From an uncultured Arenimonas sp. (lineage in GTDB: Bacteria > Pseudomonadota > Gammaproteobacteria > Xanthomonadales > Xanthomonadaceae), in contig CAMLKR010000104.1 in assembly GCA_946480565.1 (NCBI GenBank), forward strand, positions 1 to 8,003: a stretch of DNA of 8,003 nt. The letters are read 5' to 3'. The notes beneath the pieces are model-generated. The model searched no databases. It saw only the letters and a list, made by a program, of their open reading frames with translations, and was not told the origin of the DNA. Both the position numbers and the translations under genes were made by a program. The first letter of the stretch is position 1, and each line of letters starts with the position of its first letter. Of this stretch, positions 1-8,003 are shown piece after piece.

Positions 1-62
1 GTTTCCGGCACCACCACGTGGGCGTCCCAGAGTTTGTCGAACAGGGTCTTGGGCTGGGCCAT
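1..62 (-). CDS. leuC: 3-isopropylmalate dehydratase large subunit, N-terminal fragment (cut by window edge)
   Basis: Only the first 20 codons and two bases of the next are present; the rest lies beyond position 1. The visible peptide begins MAQPKTLFDKLWDAHVV, which matches the conserved amino end of LeuC proteins (compare E. coli MAKTLYEKLFDAHVV). LeuC, with LeuD, is the aconitase-family [4Fe-4S] isomerase that converts 2-isopropylmalate to 3-isopropylmalate, the step right after LeuA. The ATG at 62 lies 7 nt after the leuA stop, and the preceding GAGGA overlaps that stop, so the two genes are very probably co-translated. No catalytic or cluster residues are visible in this short piece, so the call rests on the N-terminal match and on the position after leuA. 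Confidence 0.87.
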   Translation of the reverse strand, partial: MAQPKTLFDKLWDAHVVVPE

Positions 63-66
63 GGGG

Positions 67-71
67 TCCTC
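67..71 (-). promoter_or_regulatory. ribosome-binding site of leuC, overlapping the leuA stop
   Basis: GAGGA reads on the minus strand at 71-67, only 4 nt before the leuC ATG at 62. It shares two bases with the leuA TGA (72-70). A ribosome terminating on leuA sits directly on this site, which suggests termination-reinitiation coupling. The spacing is shorter than usual. Confidence 0.55.
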
Positions 72-1611
72 AGGCGGTGGCGGCGAGGGTGGCCGGCGCT
101 TCGCGCTGGCGCAGGACGCGGTTGGCGACGTCGAGCCAGGCCAAAGCGCTGGCTTCGATGATGTCGCGGCTGGTGCCGATGCCGGTGTGCTCGACCTCGT
201 CGCAGCGCACGCTAAGGCTGGCTTCGCCGCGGGCGTCGGCGCCGAGGCCGATGCTGTGCACCTGGTAACTCTCGAGCTGCAGCGGCACGCCGGTGGCGCG
301 GGTCATGGCCTCGAACAGCGCCGCGACCGGGCCATCGGCCTCGGCGATTTCGGTCACCAGGTGGCCGTCGGGGTCGGACAGCTCGACGTGGGCGCGGGCG
401 CGTTTGCCGCTGTCGCTGACCGACAGTGCGGCCAGCCGGTAGCCGCGGCCGGCGGCGCCCTCGTCGCCGGTGACCAGCACCTGCAGGTCGGCGTCGCGCA
501 CCAGGCGCTGGTGGTCGCAGAGCTTCTTGAAGGCGGCGAACACGCGCTCGAACTCGAACTCCTCGAGCACGAAGCCCAGCGCCTGCAGCCGGTCTTGCAC
601 GGCGTGCCGGCCGCTGTGCCGGCCGAGCACCATCTGGGAGGCGGGCCAGCCGACGTCTTCGGGCCGCATGATTTCGTAGGTGTTCCGGTTGCGCAGCATG
701 CCGTGCTGGTGGATGCCGGCCTCGTGCGCGAAGGCGTTGGCGCCGACCACGGCCTTGTTGCGCTGGACGGCCATGCCGGTCAGGCGCGACAGCAGGCGGG
801 AGGCCGGCAGCAGGGCGCGGGTGTCGACGCCGGTGCCGGTGCCGTAACGCGCGCCGCGCACCTTCAGCGCCATCACGACCTCCTCCAGCGCGGCGTTGCC
901 GGCACGTTCGCCGATACCGTTGACGGTGCATTCGACCTGGCGTGCGCCACCCTCGACCGCCGCCAGCGAGTTGGCCACGGCCAGGCCCAGGTCGTCGTGG
1001 CAGTGGGCGCTGAACACGGCCCGGTCGGCGCCGCTGACCGAGGCGATGAGGCGCTGGAACAGGCCCCGGATCTCCTCGGGCGTGGTGTAGCCGACGGTGT
1101 CGGGCACGTTGATGGTGCGGGCACCGGCGGCGATGGCCTCGCCGAAGACCTCGACCAGGAACTCCTCCTCGGTGCGCAGCGCATCCTCGGCCGAAAACTC
1201 GACGTCGTCGACATAGCGTCGCGCCAACCGGACGCCCGCGATCGCGCGGTCAAGCACCTGCTGCCGGCTCAGGCCGAGCTTGTGTTCACGATGCAGCGGA
1301 CTGGTGGAGATGAAGACGTGGATGCGCGGCTTGCGGGCCTTCTCCAGTGCTTTGGCCGCGGCTTCGATGTCGCCGGGCGAGCAGCGCGACAGCGCGCACA
1401 GGCTGGGCCGCTGGATTTCGGCGGCGATCAGGCGCGTCGCTTCCATGTCGCTGGCGGAGCTGGCGGGGAAGCCGGTTTCGATCACGTCCACGCCGAGTTC
1501 GGCGAGCGCGCGCGCCATCACCAGCTTCTGCGCCGGGCGCAGGCTGCAGCCGGGGGACTGCTCGCCGTCGCGCAGGGTGGTGTCGAAGATCTGGATGCGG
1601 TCGGCGGTCAC
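70..1611 (-). CDS. leuA: 2-isopropylmalate synthase
   Basis: This 513-residue protein condenses acetyl-CoA with 2-oxoisovalerate to 2-isopropylmalate, the committed step of leucine synthesis. The length fits the E. coli-type LeuA (about 520 aa). Visible in order: [12 protein letters not shown] (residues 10-21) at the start of the TIM barrel, with catalytic-site Arg14/Asp15; the metal-binding segment SAHCHDDLG (201-209) with His203 and His205; NGIGERAGN (231-239); and the linker HEAGIHQHG (296-304). From about 390 to the end is the LeuA regulatory/dimerisation domain, where leucine feedback acts in the family. The start is a GTG at 1611, chosen because the conserved protein begins within a few residues, AGGAG lies 8 nt upstream, and it overlaps the ilvA stop as GTGA. 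Upstream in-frame translation gives only Arg/Pro-rich shadow sequence. The family could in principle include citramalate synthases, but the leucine-operon position and length favour LeuA. Confidence 0.96.
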   Translation of the reverse strand: MTADRIQIFDTTLRDGEQSPGCSLRPAQKLVMARALAELGVDVIETGFPASSASDMEATRLIAAEIQRPSLCALSRCSPGDIEAAAKALEKARKPRIHVFISTSPLHREHKLGLSRQQVLDRAIAGVRLARRYVDDVEFSAEDALRTEEEFLVEVFGEAIAAGARTINVPDTVGYTTPEEIRGLFQRLIASVSGADRAVFSAHCHDDLGLAVANSLAAVEGGARQVECTVNGIGERAGNAALEEVVMALKVRGARYGTGTGVDTRALLPASRLLSRLTGMAVQRNKAVVGANAFAHEAGIHQHGMLRNRNTYEIMRPEDVGWPASQMVLGRHSGRHAVQDRLQALGFVLEEFEFERVFAAFKKLCDHQRLVRDADLQVLVTGDEGAAGRGYRLAALSVSDSGKRARAHVELSDPDGHLVTEIAEADGPVAALFEAMTRATGVPLQLESYQVHSIGLGADARGEASLSVRCDEVEHTGIGTSRDIIEASALAWLDVANRVLRQREAPATLAATA

Positions 1612-2702
1612 GGGGTCAACTCCTGTTCCAGTACGGGGGCGGCCAGGACAGCGTGGCGGTGGAGGGGGAGGCCGGGTGCGGACCGCGGCCCGATTCGTGA
1701 CGCCGGCGGTGCGGCGGCGGGCATGGGCGCCTGCTGCCGACGCCTGGGCCGACGTGGCGCGCGCGGGCGCACTTCGGAAAGCAGGCCCGCCAGCACCCCG
1801 GCGTCGATGTTGCCGCCGGAGACGACGGCGCATTTCTTCTTTCCGGCCACGCGGCGGCCGGCGGCCAGAGCCAGGGCGCCGGCGCCTTCCGCGATCACGT
1901 GTTCCTCCAGCGCCAGGCGTACCAGGGTTTCCCGCAGTTCGGCCTCGCGCACGATCACCAGGTCGTCGAGCAGGTGGGCCAGCAGGCGGCGGGTGATCTG
2001 GCCGGGGTGGCGAACGCGCACGCCGTCGGCCAGCGTGGCGCCGGGCAGGGGCGCGCTGTCGTCGCCGCGCAGCACGCGCGCCATCGCGTCCACGCCCTCG
2101 GGCTGGGCGCCGACGATGCGCACGCCCTGCGCCTTCAGCGCCAGGGCCACGCCGGCCGCCAGGCCACCGCCGCCGATCGGCACGATCACCACATCTGGCG
2201 CGTGGGCGGCCAGCTCCAGGCCGACCGTGCCCTGGCCGGCGATCACGTCCGCGTCGTCGAAGGCCGAGAGGAATCGATAGCCGTGCTGCTCCGCAAGCTC
2301 CAGCGCGAAGCCGCGCGCCTCGTCGAAGCTGCCGCCATGCAGCCGTACCGCGGCGCCCCAATGCGCGACGCCGGCGACCTTTGTCTGCGGTGCGCCCACC
2401 GGCATCACCGTGATCGCCTGCGTGCCAAGACGATGCGCAGCCCAGGCCAGGCCCTGGGCGTGGTTGCCGGCCGACGCCGCGATCACGGGACGGCGGTCGC
2501 CGCGCTCGCGCGCCGCCAGCAGCGCGTTCAGCGCACCGCGCACCTTGTAGGAGCCGGTACGCTGCAGGTTCTCGAGCTTGAGCCAGGTGCCGAAGCGTTC
2601 GGCGTAGTGCAGCGGCGTCGGCGGCAGGTAGCGGCGCAGGCGGGCATGCGCGGCCAGCACGTCGGCGACGCCGACCTCGTCCTCCGGATGGGTGCGGGTC
2701 AT
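1608..2702 (-). CDS. ilvA: threonine ammonia-lyase (threonine dehydratase), short form without ACT domain
   Basis: This PLP enzyme deaminates threonine to 2-oxobutyrate, the entry to isoleucine. It is 364 aa. The fold-type II core shows [17 protein letters not shown] (41-57) with the Schiff-base Lys53, the phosphate-side loop SAGNHAQG (77-84), the glycine loop GGGGLAAG (177-184) that holds the PLP phosphate, and SGGN (295-298) near the end of the core. The core stops near residue 310. No C-terminal ACT regulatory domain follows, unlike the roughly 514-aa E. coli IlvA; architecture is like TdcB, and databases often name such Xanthomonas genes tdcB. Instead there is a tail of about 54 residues rich in Pro, Arg and Ala with atypical codons. 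The start overlaps the ilvE stop as ATGA and has no convincing ribosome-binding site, so expression probably depends on coupling to ilvE. The operon context supports a biosynthetic role, and Ile feedback through an ACT domain is not possible here. Serine dehydratase side activity is common in the family. Confidence 0.93.
   Translation of the reverse strand: MTRTHPEDEVGVADVLAAHARLRRYLPPTPLHYAERFGTWLKLENLQRTGSYKVRGALNALLAARERGDRRPVIAASAGNHAQGLAWAAHRLGTQAITVMPVGAPQTKVAGVAHWGAAVRLHGGSFDEARGFALELAEQHGYRFLSAFDDADVIAGQGTVGLELAAHAPDVVIVPIGGGGLAAGVALALKAQGVRIVGAQPEGVDAMARVLRGDDSAPLPGATLADGVRVRHPGQITRRLLAHLLDDLVIVREAELRETLVRLALEEHVIAEGAGALALAAGRRVAGKKKCAVVSGGNIDAGVLAGLLSEVRPRAPRRPRRRQQAPMPAAAPPASRIGPRSAPGLPLHRHAVLAAPVLEQELTP
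1620..1624 (-). promoter_or_regulatory. ribosome-binding site fixing the GTG start of leuA
   Basis: AGGAG reads on the minus strand at 1624-1620, separated by 8 nt from the GTG at 1611. It lies inside the last codons of ilvA. No in-frame ATG exists between the ilvA core and the conserved LeuA start, so this site decides the start. Confidence 0.75.
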
Positions 2703-3559
2703 ACGGGGGTCAGCCAGTGGGCGTGGGCTGGCGAGCCGCCGCGCACGATCCGCAGATAGCGGGTGCGCAGGCCGTCGGCGACCGGCGTCGGGCCGTAGGT
2801 CCTGCGGTCCAGCGCCGCCACCGGCATCACCTCCGCGGAGGTGCCGGTCAGGAAAACTTCATCGGCCTCGAGCAGTTCCTCCAGCGTCACCGGCCGCGAG
2901 ACGGCACCCGCCAGTTCGACGATGGTGTCGCGGGTGATGCCCGGCAGCGCGTCGGGGTGTTCGACCGCGACCACCTGGCCATGCTTCACCAGGAACACAT
3001 TGACGCCGGTGCACTCGACCACGAAGCCGGCGTCGTCGATGAACAGCGCATCGTCGAACCCGCGGCTGCCGGCTTCGCGCTTGGCCAGGATCGAATTGAC
3101 GTAGGCGCCGCTGAGCTTGAGCGGCGGCAGCGCCTCGGCGCGGTTGCGGCGGAACGGCGAGACGGTCAGGCGCACCGGCTTGTCGCCCAGGTGCGGCTTC
3201 CACGGCATCGAAGCCACCATCAGGTGCCGGCGCAGCGGGGCCACGTCCAGGCCCAGGGAGCCGGTGCCGTACCAGAGCAACGGGCGGATGTAAGCGTCGC
3301 GGTGTTTGTTGGCCTGCAGCACCGCGATCACGGCCGCGGCCGCTTCGACGGCGTCGAAGGACGCGCCGAAGGCGTCGGCGCCCCTGCGCATGCGCTCGAG
3401 GTGTTCGGGCAGGCGGAACACCGCGGCGCCGTCGGGCGTGGCGTAGCTGCGGATGCCCTCGAACACGGCCGTGCCGTAGTGCATGGCGTGGGTGGTGAGC
3501 GGGGCGAGTGTTTGGTCCTGCGGGCCGATGCGGCCGTCGAACCAGAGGTTCAGGGACAT
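2699..3559 (-). CDS. ilvE: branched-chain amino acid aminotransferase (class IV)
   Basis: This PLP transaminase performs the last step to Ile, Val and Leu, using glutamate as amino donor. It is 286 aa, slightly shorter than E. coli IlvE (309). The N-terminal [17 protein letters not shown] (23-39) and [14 protein letters not shown] (90-103) are hallmark segments. The catalytic lysine is Lys148 in [16 protein letters not shown]. Glu182, in [10 protein letters not shown] (180-189), corresponds to the glutamate that contacts the PLP pyridine nitrogen. LPGITR (205-210) and GTSAEVMPV (239-247) form the phosphate-binding and active-site loops. At the ECTGVN position most branched-chain enzymes I recall have GxGEN, so Val186 is a mild departure. 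The start at 3559 overlaps ilvM by 10 nt and has GGAG 8 nt upstream (3571-3568). D-amino-acid transaminase and aminodeoxychorismate lyase belong to the same fold, but the motifs and the ilv operon favour IlvE. Confidence 0.93.
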   Translation of the reverse strand: MSLNLWFDGRIGPQDQTLAPLTTHAMHYGTAVFEGIRSYATPDGAAVFRLPEHLERMRRGADAFGASFDAVEAAAAVIAVLQANKHRDAYIRPLLWYGTGSLGLDVAPLRRHLMVASMPWKPHLGDKPVRLTVSPFRRNRAEALPPLKLSGAYVNSILAKREAGSRGFDDALFIDDAGFVVECTGVNVFLVKHGQVVAVEHPDALPGITRDTIVELAGAVSRPVTLEELLEADEVFLTGTSAEVMPVAALDRRTYGPTPVADGLRTRYLRIVRGGSPAHAHWLTPV

Positions 3560-3786
3560 GGGGCGATCTCCACGGAAAGGCAGTCGTGCAGTTGCTCGAT
3601 CTGGCGCTGCAGCGGTTCGGGCGGGCGCTGGCCGCGCACGGTCAGCTGCAGGCGCCAGTCGCCGCCACCCGGCGGCAACGCGCCCTGGATCGACAGCGGC
3701 GTGAAGCCGCGGCGCTCGGCGGTGCCGAGCACGCGCAGCAGGGCGCCCTCGGCCGGGCGCAGCACCAGGTCAAGCCGGTAGCGCAT
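3550..3786 (-). CDS. ilvM: acetohydroxyacid synthase small regulatory subunit (IlvM-type ACT protein)
   Basis: This is a 78-residue single ACT-domain protein starting [11 protein letters not shown]. The pattern of a beta strand, a helix containing ALLRVLGTAERRGF (15-28), a strand containing WRLQLTV (44-50), then a helix with PLQRQIEQLHD closely follows E. coli IlvM (87 aa). It binds and activates or stabilises the large subunit IlvG encoded just upstream; in E. coli isozyme II this pair is not inhibited by valine. ATG at 3786 is chosen because GGAG (3797-3794) sits 7 nt upstream and the ACT fold begins at once; longer in-frame extension is only shadow of ilvG. It overlaps the ilvG 3' end by 17 nt and ilvE by 10 nt. 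Its subunit role is inferred from size, fold and position. Confidence 0.9.
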   Translation of the reverse strand: MRYRLDLVLRPAEGALLRVLGTAERRGFTPLSIQGALPPGGGDWRLQLTVRGQRPPEPLQRQIEQLHDCLSVEIAPCP

Positions 3787-5481
3787 GGGCGGGCTCCGGC
3801 GCGGCGGCCTGTGCGACCGTGGGCTCGCCCTCCAGCATCGTCGCGTTGCTGTGGTTGGGCGGCACCAGCGGCCAGACATTGCTGCGCGCGTCGATGGCCA
3901 CGTGCAGGAAGGCCGGACCTGGCGTCGCCATCAGCGCATGCAGCGCATCCTCGACGTCGGCGCGCTGGTCCACCTGCATCGCCGGGATGCCGAACACGCG
4001 GGCGAGCGCGGCGAAGTCCGGGTTGTCGCTCAGGTCCACCTCGCTGTAGTTCTGGTCGAAGAACAGCTCCTGCCACTGCCGGACCATGCCCAGCGCCTGG
4101 TTGTCGAGCAGCACCATCTTGATCGGCAGCCTGCAGCGCGCCACCGTCGCCAGCTCCTGCAGGTTCATCATGAAGCTGCCGTCGCCGCTGACCAGAACCA
4201 CGGTACGGTTCGGGCAGGCGAACTGCGCGCCGATCGCCGCCGGCAGGCCGAAACCCATCGTGCCCAGCGCGCCGGAAGTCAGATGGTTGCGCGGGTGGCT
4301 GAACTTCCAGTGCTGGGCCACCCACATCTGGTGCTGGCCGACATCGCAGGCGACGATGGCGTCGCGTGGGGCGATTTCGGACAGGCGGCGCAGCAGCGCC
4401 GGTGCGTAGACGTCGCGGCCCGGGGCGTCGTAGCGCGCGGCATGGCGTTCGCGCTGGTCCAGGCAGTGCTGGCGCCAGTCGCTGCAGTCCGGGTGCACGC
4501 CGGTCAGCGACTTGAGCGCGGTGGCGACGTCGCCCGCCACACCGACATCGGCGTGGCGCAGCTTGCCGATCTCTCGGCGATCGGCATCCAGGTGCACGAT
4601 GCGCGCGCGCGGCGCGAACTCGGCCAGCTTGCCGGTGGCGCGGTCGTCGAAACGCGCGCCGACCACGATCAGCAGGTCGGCCTCCTGCACGGCCATGTTG
4701 GCGGCCCGGCAGCCGTGCATGCCCAGCATGCCCAGCAGCAGCGGATGGCCGGTGGGCAGGGCGCCCAGGCCTCTCAGGGTCAGCACGGTCGGAATGCCGC
4801 TGGAATCGACGAAGCCGCGGAAGGCATTCACCGCCTCGGCCAGCGCGATGCCGCCACCGCCGTAGATCACCGGGCGTTCCGCCGCTTCGATCGCGGCGAT
4901 CGCGCCGGCAAGGGATTCCCGCGACGGCGGCGGGGGAGGCACCGCCGCCGCGGGGATCCTCGGGGAAAGGTGGCTGGCATCGGCCAGCTGCACGTCCTTG
5001 GGCAGGTCGATCAGCACCGGGCCGGGGCGGCCTTCGCGGGCGATGCGGAAGGCTTCGTGCACCACCTCGGGCAGGTCGTCGACGCCGCGCAACAGGAAGC
5101 TGTGCTTGACGATGGGCAGTGTCATGCCGAACACATCCAGTTCCTGGAAGGCGTCGGTGCCCATCAGCGCGGTGCTGACCTGGCCGGTGATGACCACCAT
5201 CGGCGCGGAGTCCAGGAAGGCGTCGGCGATGCCGGTCACCAGGTTCGATGCGCCCGGGCCGGAGGTCGCGATGCAGACGCCGACACGGCCGCTGGCGCGG
5301 GCGTAGCCGTTCGCGGCCAGGGCCGCCCCCTGTTCGTGCCGCACCAGGATGTGCCGGAGTTTCGAGCCGGTGAGGGCGTCGTAGAAGGGCATGATCGCGC
5401 CGCCCGGATAGCCGAACAGGCGGTCGGTGCCTTCGGCCTCGAGGCATCGCGCCAGGAGCTGCGCGCCGTTCTGTCGTGTGT

Positions 5482-5485
<4 letters not shown>
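3770..5485 (-). CDS. ilvG: acetohydroxyacid synthase large (catalytic) subunit
   Basis: This 571-aa ThDP/FAD enzyme joins pyruvate with pyruvate or 2-oxobutyrate to give 2-acetolactate or 2-aceto-2-hydroxybutyrate. The N-terminal PYR domain has [15 protein letters not shown] (49-63) with catalytic Glu51, followed by ATSGPGASN (73-81) and ITGQV (99-103). After a Pro-rich linker (about 183-187) comes the central FAD/Rossmann domain (about 190-330), with [11 protein letters not shown] (276-286). The C-terminal ThDP domain has the GDGSF motif (434-438) ending at Asn462 in [12 protein letters not shown], which includes Trp471, the residue equivalent to the herbicide-site Trp in E. coli isozyme II. 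Length and order match full-length enzymes. The last ~20 residues (Ala/Pro/Glu-rich) exceed the usual end VPPxxSNxxML and overlap ilvM. The start overlaps the ilvC stop as ATGA, with GGAGG 10 nt upstream. No leader or attenuator separates it from ilvC, unlike enteric ilvG. Confidence 0.96.
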
Positions 5486-6525
<1,040 letters not shown>

Positions 6526-6534
6526 GGCGGCGGG

Positions 6535-6539
6535 TCCTT
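6535..6539 (-). promoter_or_regulatory. ribosome-binding site of ilvC
   Basis: AAGGA at 6539-6535 on the minus strand, 9 nt before the ilvC ATG at 6525. It sits about 28 nt after the end of the large inverted repeat, so it is not buried in that hairpin but would be immediately downstream of it in the mRNA. Confidence 0.65.
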
Positions 6540-6546
6540 GGGTTGA

Positions 6547-6571
6547 GGGCAGGCGGGGGGAAAGGGTGGGG
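6547..6571 (+). other. four-run G-tract, candidate G-quadruplex on the template strand
   Basis: On the plus strand there are four runs of three or more G: 6547-6549, 6555-6560, 6564-6566 and 6568-6571, with loops of 5, 3 and 1 nt. This fits the common G3+N1-7 pattern. The plus strand is the template for the operon, so the mRNA carries the C-rich complement. The tract lies directly before the ilvC ribosome-binding site and shares four bases with the left arm of the inverted repeat. Part of it is a direct repeat: GGGGAAAGG occurs at 6557-6565 and 6568-6576. In a high-GC genome the motif may be chance; any function is inference. Confidence 0.4.
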
Positions 6572-6658
6572 AAAGGAGGTCAGGTTCACTTTTCGAAGAA
6601 GGGTCAGGTGGTCTCCGTGATGGCCGGGTTCGAAAAGTGAACCTGACCCCCTTTCCCC
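6568..6658. repeat. long inverted repeat (30-bp arms, 31-nt loop), REP-like element at the ilvD 3' end
   Basis: The left arm 6568-6597 and right arm 6629-6658 are reverse complements over 30 bp, with one mismatch (position 6577). Both arms contain GGTCAGGTTCACTTTTCGAA (read on the plus strand on the left, minus strand on the right) and end at the loop in the palindrome TTCGAA. The 31-nt loop (6598-6628) has a further partial copy, GGTCAGGT at 6602-6609. The core sequence resembles dispersed GGGGTCAGGTTCACTTTT-type repeats that I recall from Xanthomonadaceae and related genomes; this was not searched. The right arm lies inside ilvD and the left arm in the ilvD/ilvC spacer. In mRNA it would form a very stable hairpin. 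It is followed by C-rich sequence and not a U-tract, so it is not a standard terminator. Confidence 0.85.
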
Positions 6659-8003
6659 GCATCGACCAGCTGCGCGGCGATGCGGGTGGGTTTGCGTGCC
6701 GGCGGCGGGCTGGTGACGGCGCCGGACGACGCCGAGCCGACATCGCGCGCGTACTTGGCAAGCGCGCCGCCGGCCACGCGCGGCGCGATGCGCACGGGTT
6801 CACGCCTGGAGAGATCGGCGTCCACGTCGATGCGTCTGGTGGCGACGTCGATGCGCACGCGGTCGCCCTCGCGCAGGCGCGCGATCGGGCCACCATGCGC
6901 GGCTTCGGGTGAAACGTGGCCGACCATGAAGCCATGGGTGGCGCCGGAAAACCGGCCGTCGGTCACCAGCGCGACATCGTTGCCCAGGCCCTGGCCCACC
7001 AGCGCCGCAGTCACGGCCAGCATCTCGCGCATGCCGGGGCCGCCGGCCGGGCCTTCGAAGCGGATCACGACCACGTCGCCGGCACGGATCGTGCGCGACT
7101 GCACGGCGGCGAAGGCGGCGTCTTCGGAGTCGAACACGCGGGCGGGGCCTTCGAAGCTGTCGCGGCCGTGGCCGGCGAGCTTGACGATGCAGCCGTCGGG
7201 CGCGAGGTCTCCGTACAGGATCGAATACCCGCCGCGCGGCTTCAGCGGACGGGACACGGGGAACACGCAGTCCTGCGGCGCGGGCGTCGGCACCGCATCC
7301 AGCTCGGTGAACAGCGTGCGGCCGGTCACCGTCGCCCCATCCAGCAACAGGCCGGCCGCACGCAACTCATTGGCGACCAGGGCGCTGCCGCCCAGGTCGA
7401 ACATCTCTGCCGCGGTGTAGCGGCCGCCCGGTTTCAGATCGGCGATGATCGGCGTGCGTGCCGCCTGTTCGAAATCCTCCAGCGTGAAATCAACGCCGGC
7501 CTCGTGCGCGATCGCCAGCAGGTGCAGGGCCGCGTTGGTGGATCCGGCGGTGGCGGAAACGGCGCGGGCGGCATTGGAGAATGCCGCCCGCGTCAGGATC
7601 GTCGATGGCGTGGGGCCCTGGTCGCGATGCCGCTGCATCACCAGATCGCCGCAGGCGAAGGCGGCCGCGGCCTTGTCGGGATGCAAGGCAGGGATGTCGT
7701 TCAGGCCCAGCGGCGACAGGCCCAGGAAGGTCAGCACCATCGCCATCGTGTTGGCGGTGAACTGGCCGCCGCAGGCGCCTGCGCCCGGGCAGGCGTGGCG
7801 CTCCACTTCTGCCAGCCCAGCGTCATCGAGCGTGCCGGCCGCATGGGCGCCGACGGCCTCGAACACATCCTGCACCGTGACTTTCTTGCCCTTGCACTCG
7901 CCCGGCATGATCGTGCCGCCGTAGAGGATGGCGCTGGGCAGGTCCAGCCGCGCCAGCGCCATCGCGGCGGCGGGAATGGTCTTGTCGCAGCCCACCAGCA
8001 CCA
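6604..8003 (-). CDS. ilvD: dihydroxyacid dehydratase, 5' end off the window
   Basis: This Fe-S dehydratase turns the dihydroxy acids from IlvC into 2-oxoisovalerate and 2-oxo-3-methylvalerate. About 465 C-terminal residues are visible; the reading frame stays open to the window edge. The GTG at 8001 encodes an internal valine just before conserved VGCDK, so it is not the start. Numbering from that codon: GCDK (4-7) supplies a cluster cysteine, a metal-site Asp and the lysine that is carbamylated in the family; [17 protein letters not shown] (71-87) carries the next cluster cysteine, Cys77; [15 protein letters not shown] (348-362) contains the probable catalytic base Ser352. The first cluster cysteine lies upstream, out of view. 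The domain normally ends near the [15 protein letters not shown] segment (417-431). Here about 34 more residues follow, and the last 17 (449-465) together with the TGA are encoded by the inverted repeat. Sugar-acid dehydratases share the fold, but the operon position indicates IlvD. Confidence 0.94.
   Translation of the reverse strand, partial: VLVGCDKTIPAAAMALARLDLPSAILYGGTIMPGECKGKKVTVQDVFEAVGAHAAGTLDDAGLAEVERHACPGAGACGGQFTANTMAMVLTFLGLSPLGLNDIPALHPDKAAAAFACGDLVMQRHRDQGPTPSTILTRAAFSNAARAVSATAGSTNAALHLLAIAHEAGVDFTLEDFEQAARTPIIADLKPGGRYTAAEMFDLGGSALVANELRAAGLLLDGATVTGRTLFTELDAVPTPAPQDCVFPVSRPLKPRGGYSILYGDLAPDGCIVKLAGHGRDSFEGPARVFDSEDAAFAAVQSRTIRAGDVVVIRFEGPAGGPGMREMLAVTAALVGQGLGNDVALVTDGRFSGATHGFMVGHVSPEAAHGGPIARLREGDRVRIDVATRRIDVDADLSRREPVRIAPRVAGGALAKYARDVGSASSGAVTSPPPARKPTRIAAQLVDAGKGGQVHFSNPAITETT

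Larger units (their letters stand above)
6526..6603. other. ilvD-ilvC intergenic spacer
   Basis: This 78-bp stretch is the only sizeable non-coding gap in the window. It holds the left arm of the inverted repeat, most of the G-tract and the ilvC ribosome-binding site. I see no convincing sigma70 promoter on the minus strand, no leader peptide rich in Ile/Val/Leu codons and no U-tract terminator. Confidence 0.7.

Noticed and set aside
1608..1773. Frameshift merging the ilvA end with a separate small gene
   Set aside because: No recognisable protein appears in either of the other two minus-strand frames here, and the in-frame stop makes a perfect GTGA overlap with leuA, so an intact single ORF is the simpler reading.
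34..2280. Very long plus-strand open frame (748 codons) opposite leuA and ilvA
   Set aside because: Low-complexity Gly/Ala/Val/His/Asp-rich translation that mirrors the codon bias of the real genes; no recognisable domain. It is a high-GC antisense shadow.
1612..2361. Possible 250-residue N-terminal extension of LeuA
   Set aside because: The extension is an Arg/Pro-rich out-of-frame reading of ilvA. AGGAG and the GTG at 1611 place the start at the conserved LeuA N-terminus.
6568..6658. Intrinsic (Rho-independent) terminator of ilvD
   Set aside because: The stem is far longer than typical and in the transcript is followed by C-rich sequence with no U-tract; also part of the stem is coding. 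A bidirectional terminator is not supported.
7999..8001. GTG at the window edge as the ilvD start codon
   Set aside because: It falls two residues before the conserved VGCDK motif, which lies about 100 or more residues into IlvD-family proteins. The gene simply runs off the window.

Overview
The window is a high-GC (mostly G/C at third codon positions) bacterial chromosome segment. It is filled almost entirely by one co-directional minus-strand gene cluster for branched-chain amino acid synthesis. In order of transcription (from high to low coordinates) the genes are ilvD (5' end off the window), ilvC, ilvG, ilvM, ilvE, ilvA, leuA and the first 20 codons of leuC. The IlvC, IlvG and LeuA sequences and this ilvC-ilvG-ilvM-ilvA-leuA order look like Xanthomonadaceae (Xanthomonas/Lysobacter/Luteimonas-type Gammaproteobacteria). 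That assignment is from memory of the family and was not searched.

Layout. ilvD occupies 6604-8003. A 78-bp gap (6526-6603) follows, the only real non-coding spacer in the window. From ilvC (5482-6525) onward every junction is overlapping or nearly so: ilvC/ilvG 4 nt (ATGA), ilvG/ilvM 17 nt, ilvM/ilvE 10 nt, ilvE/ilvA 4 nt (ATGA), ilvA/leuA 4 nt (GTGA), and leuA/leuC a 7-nt gap in which the leuC ribosome-binding site overlaps the leuA stop. This is the signature of one translationally coupled operon.

Pathway logic. IlvA makes 2-oxobutyrate from threonine. IlvG+IlvM (acetohydroxyacid synthase), IlvC (reductoisomerase) and IlvD (dihydroxyacid dehydratase) carry the shared Ile/Val steps. IlvE transaminates the 2-oxo acids. 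LeuA draws off 2-oxoisovalerate, and LeuC begins the isomerase step towards leucine. All enzymes from threonine and pyruvate to Ile and Val, plus entry to Leu, are therefore encoded together.

What is not routine. (1) A 30-bp inverted repeat with one mismatch (arms 6568-6597 and 6629-6658) spans the ilvD/ilvC junction. It encodes the last 17 residues and probably the stop codon of IlvD, as if a repeat element had landed in the ilvD 3' end. (2) A four-run G-tract lies beside it, just upstream of the ilvC ribosome-binding site. (3) IlvA is the short form without a regulatory ACT domain and carries a Pro/Arg/Ala-rich tail of about 54 residues with unusual codons, reaching exactly to the leuA start. 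I found no defence system, mobile-element gene, CRISPR array, RNA gene or wholly new system. The region is mainly well-known core metabolism.
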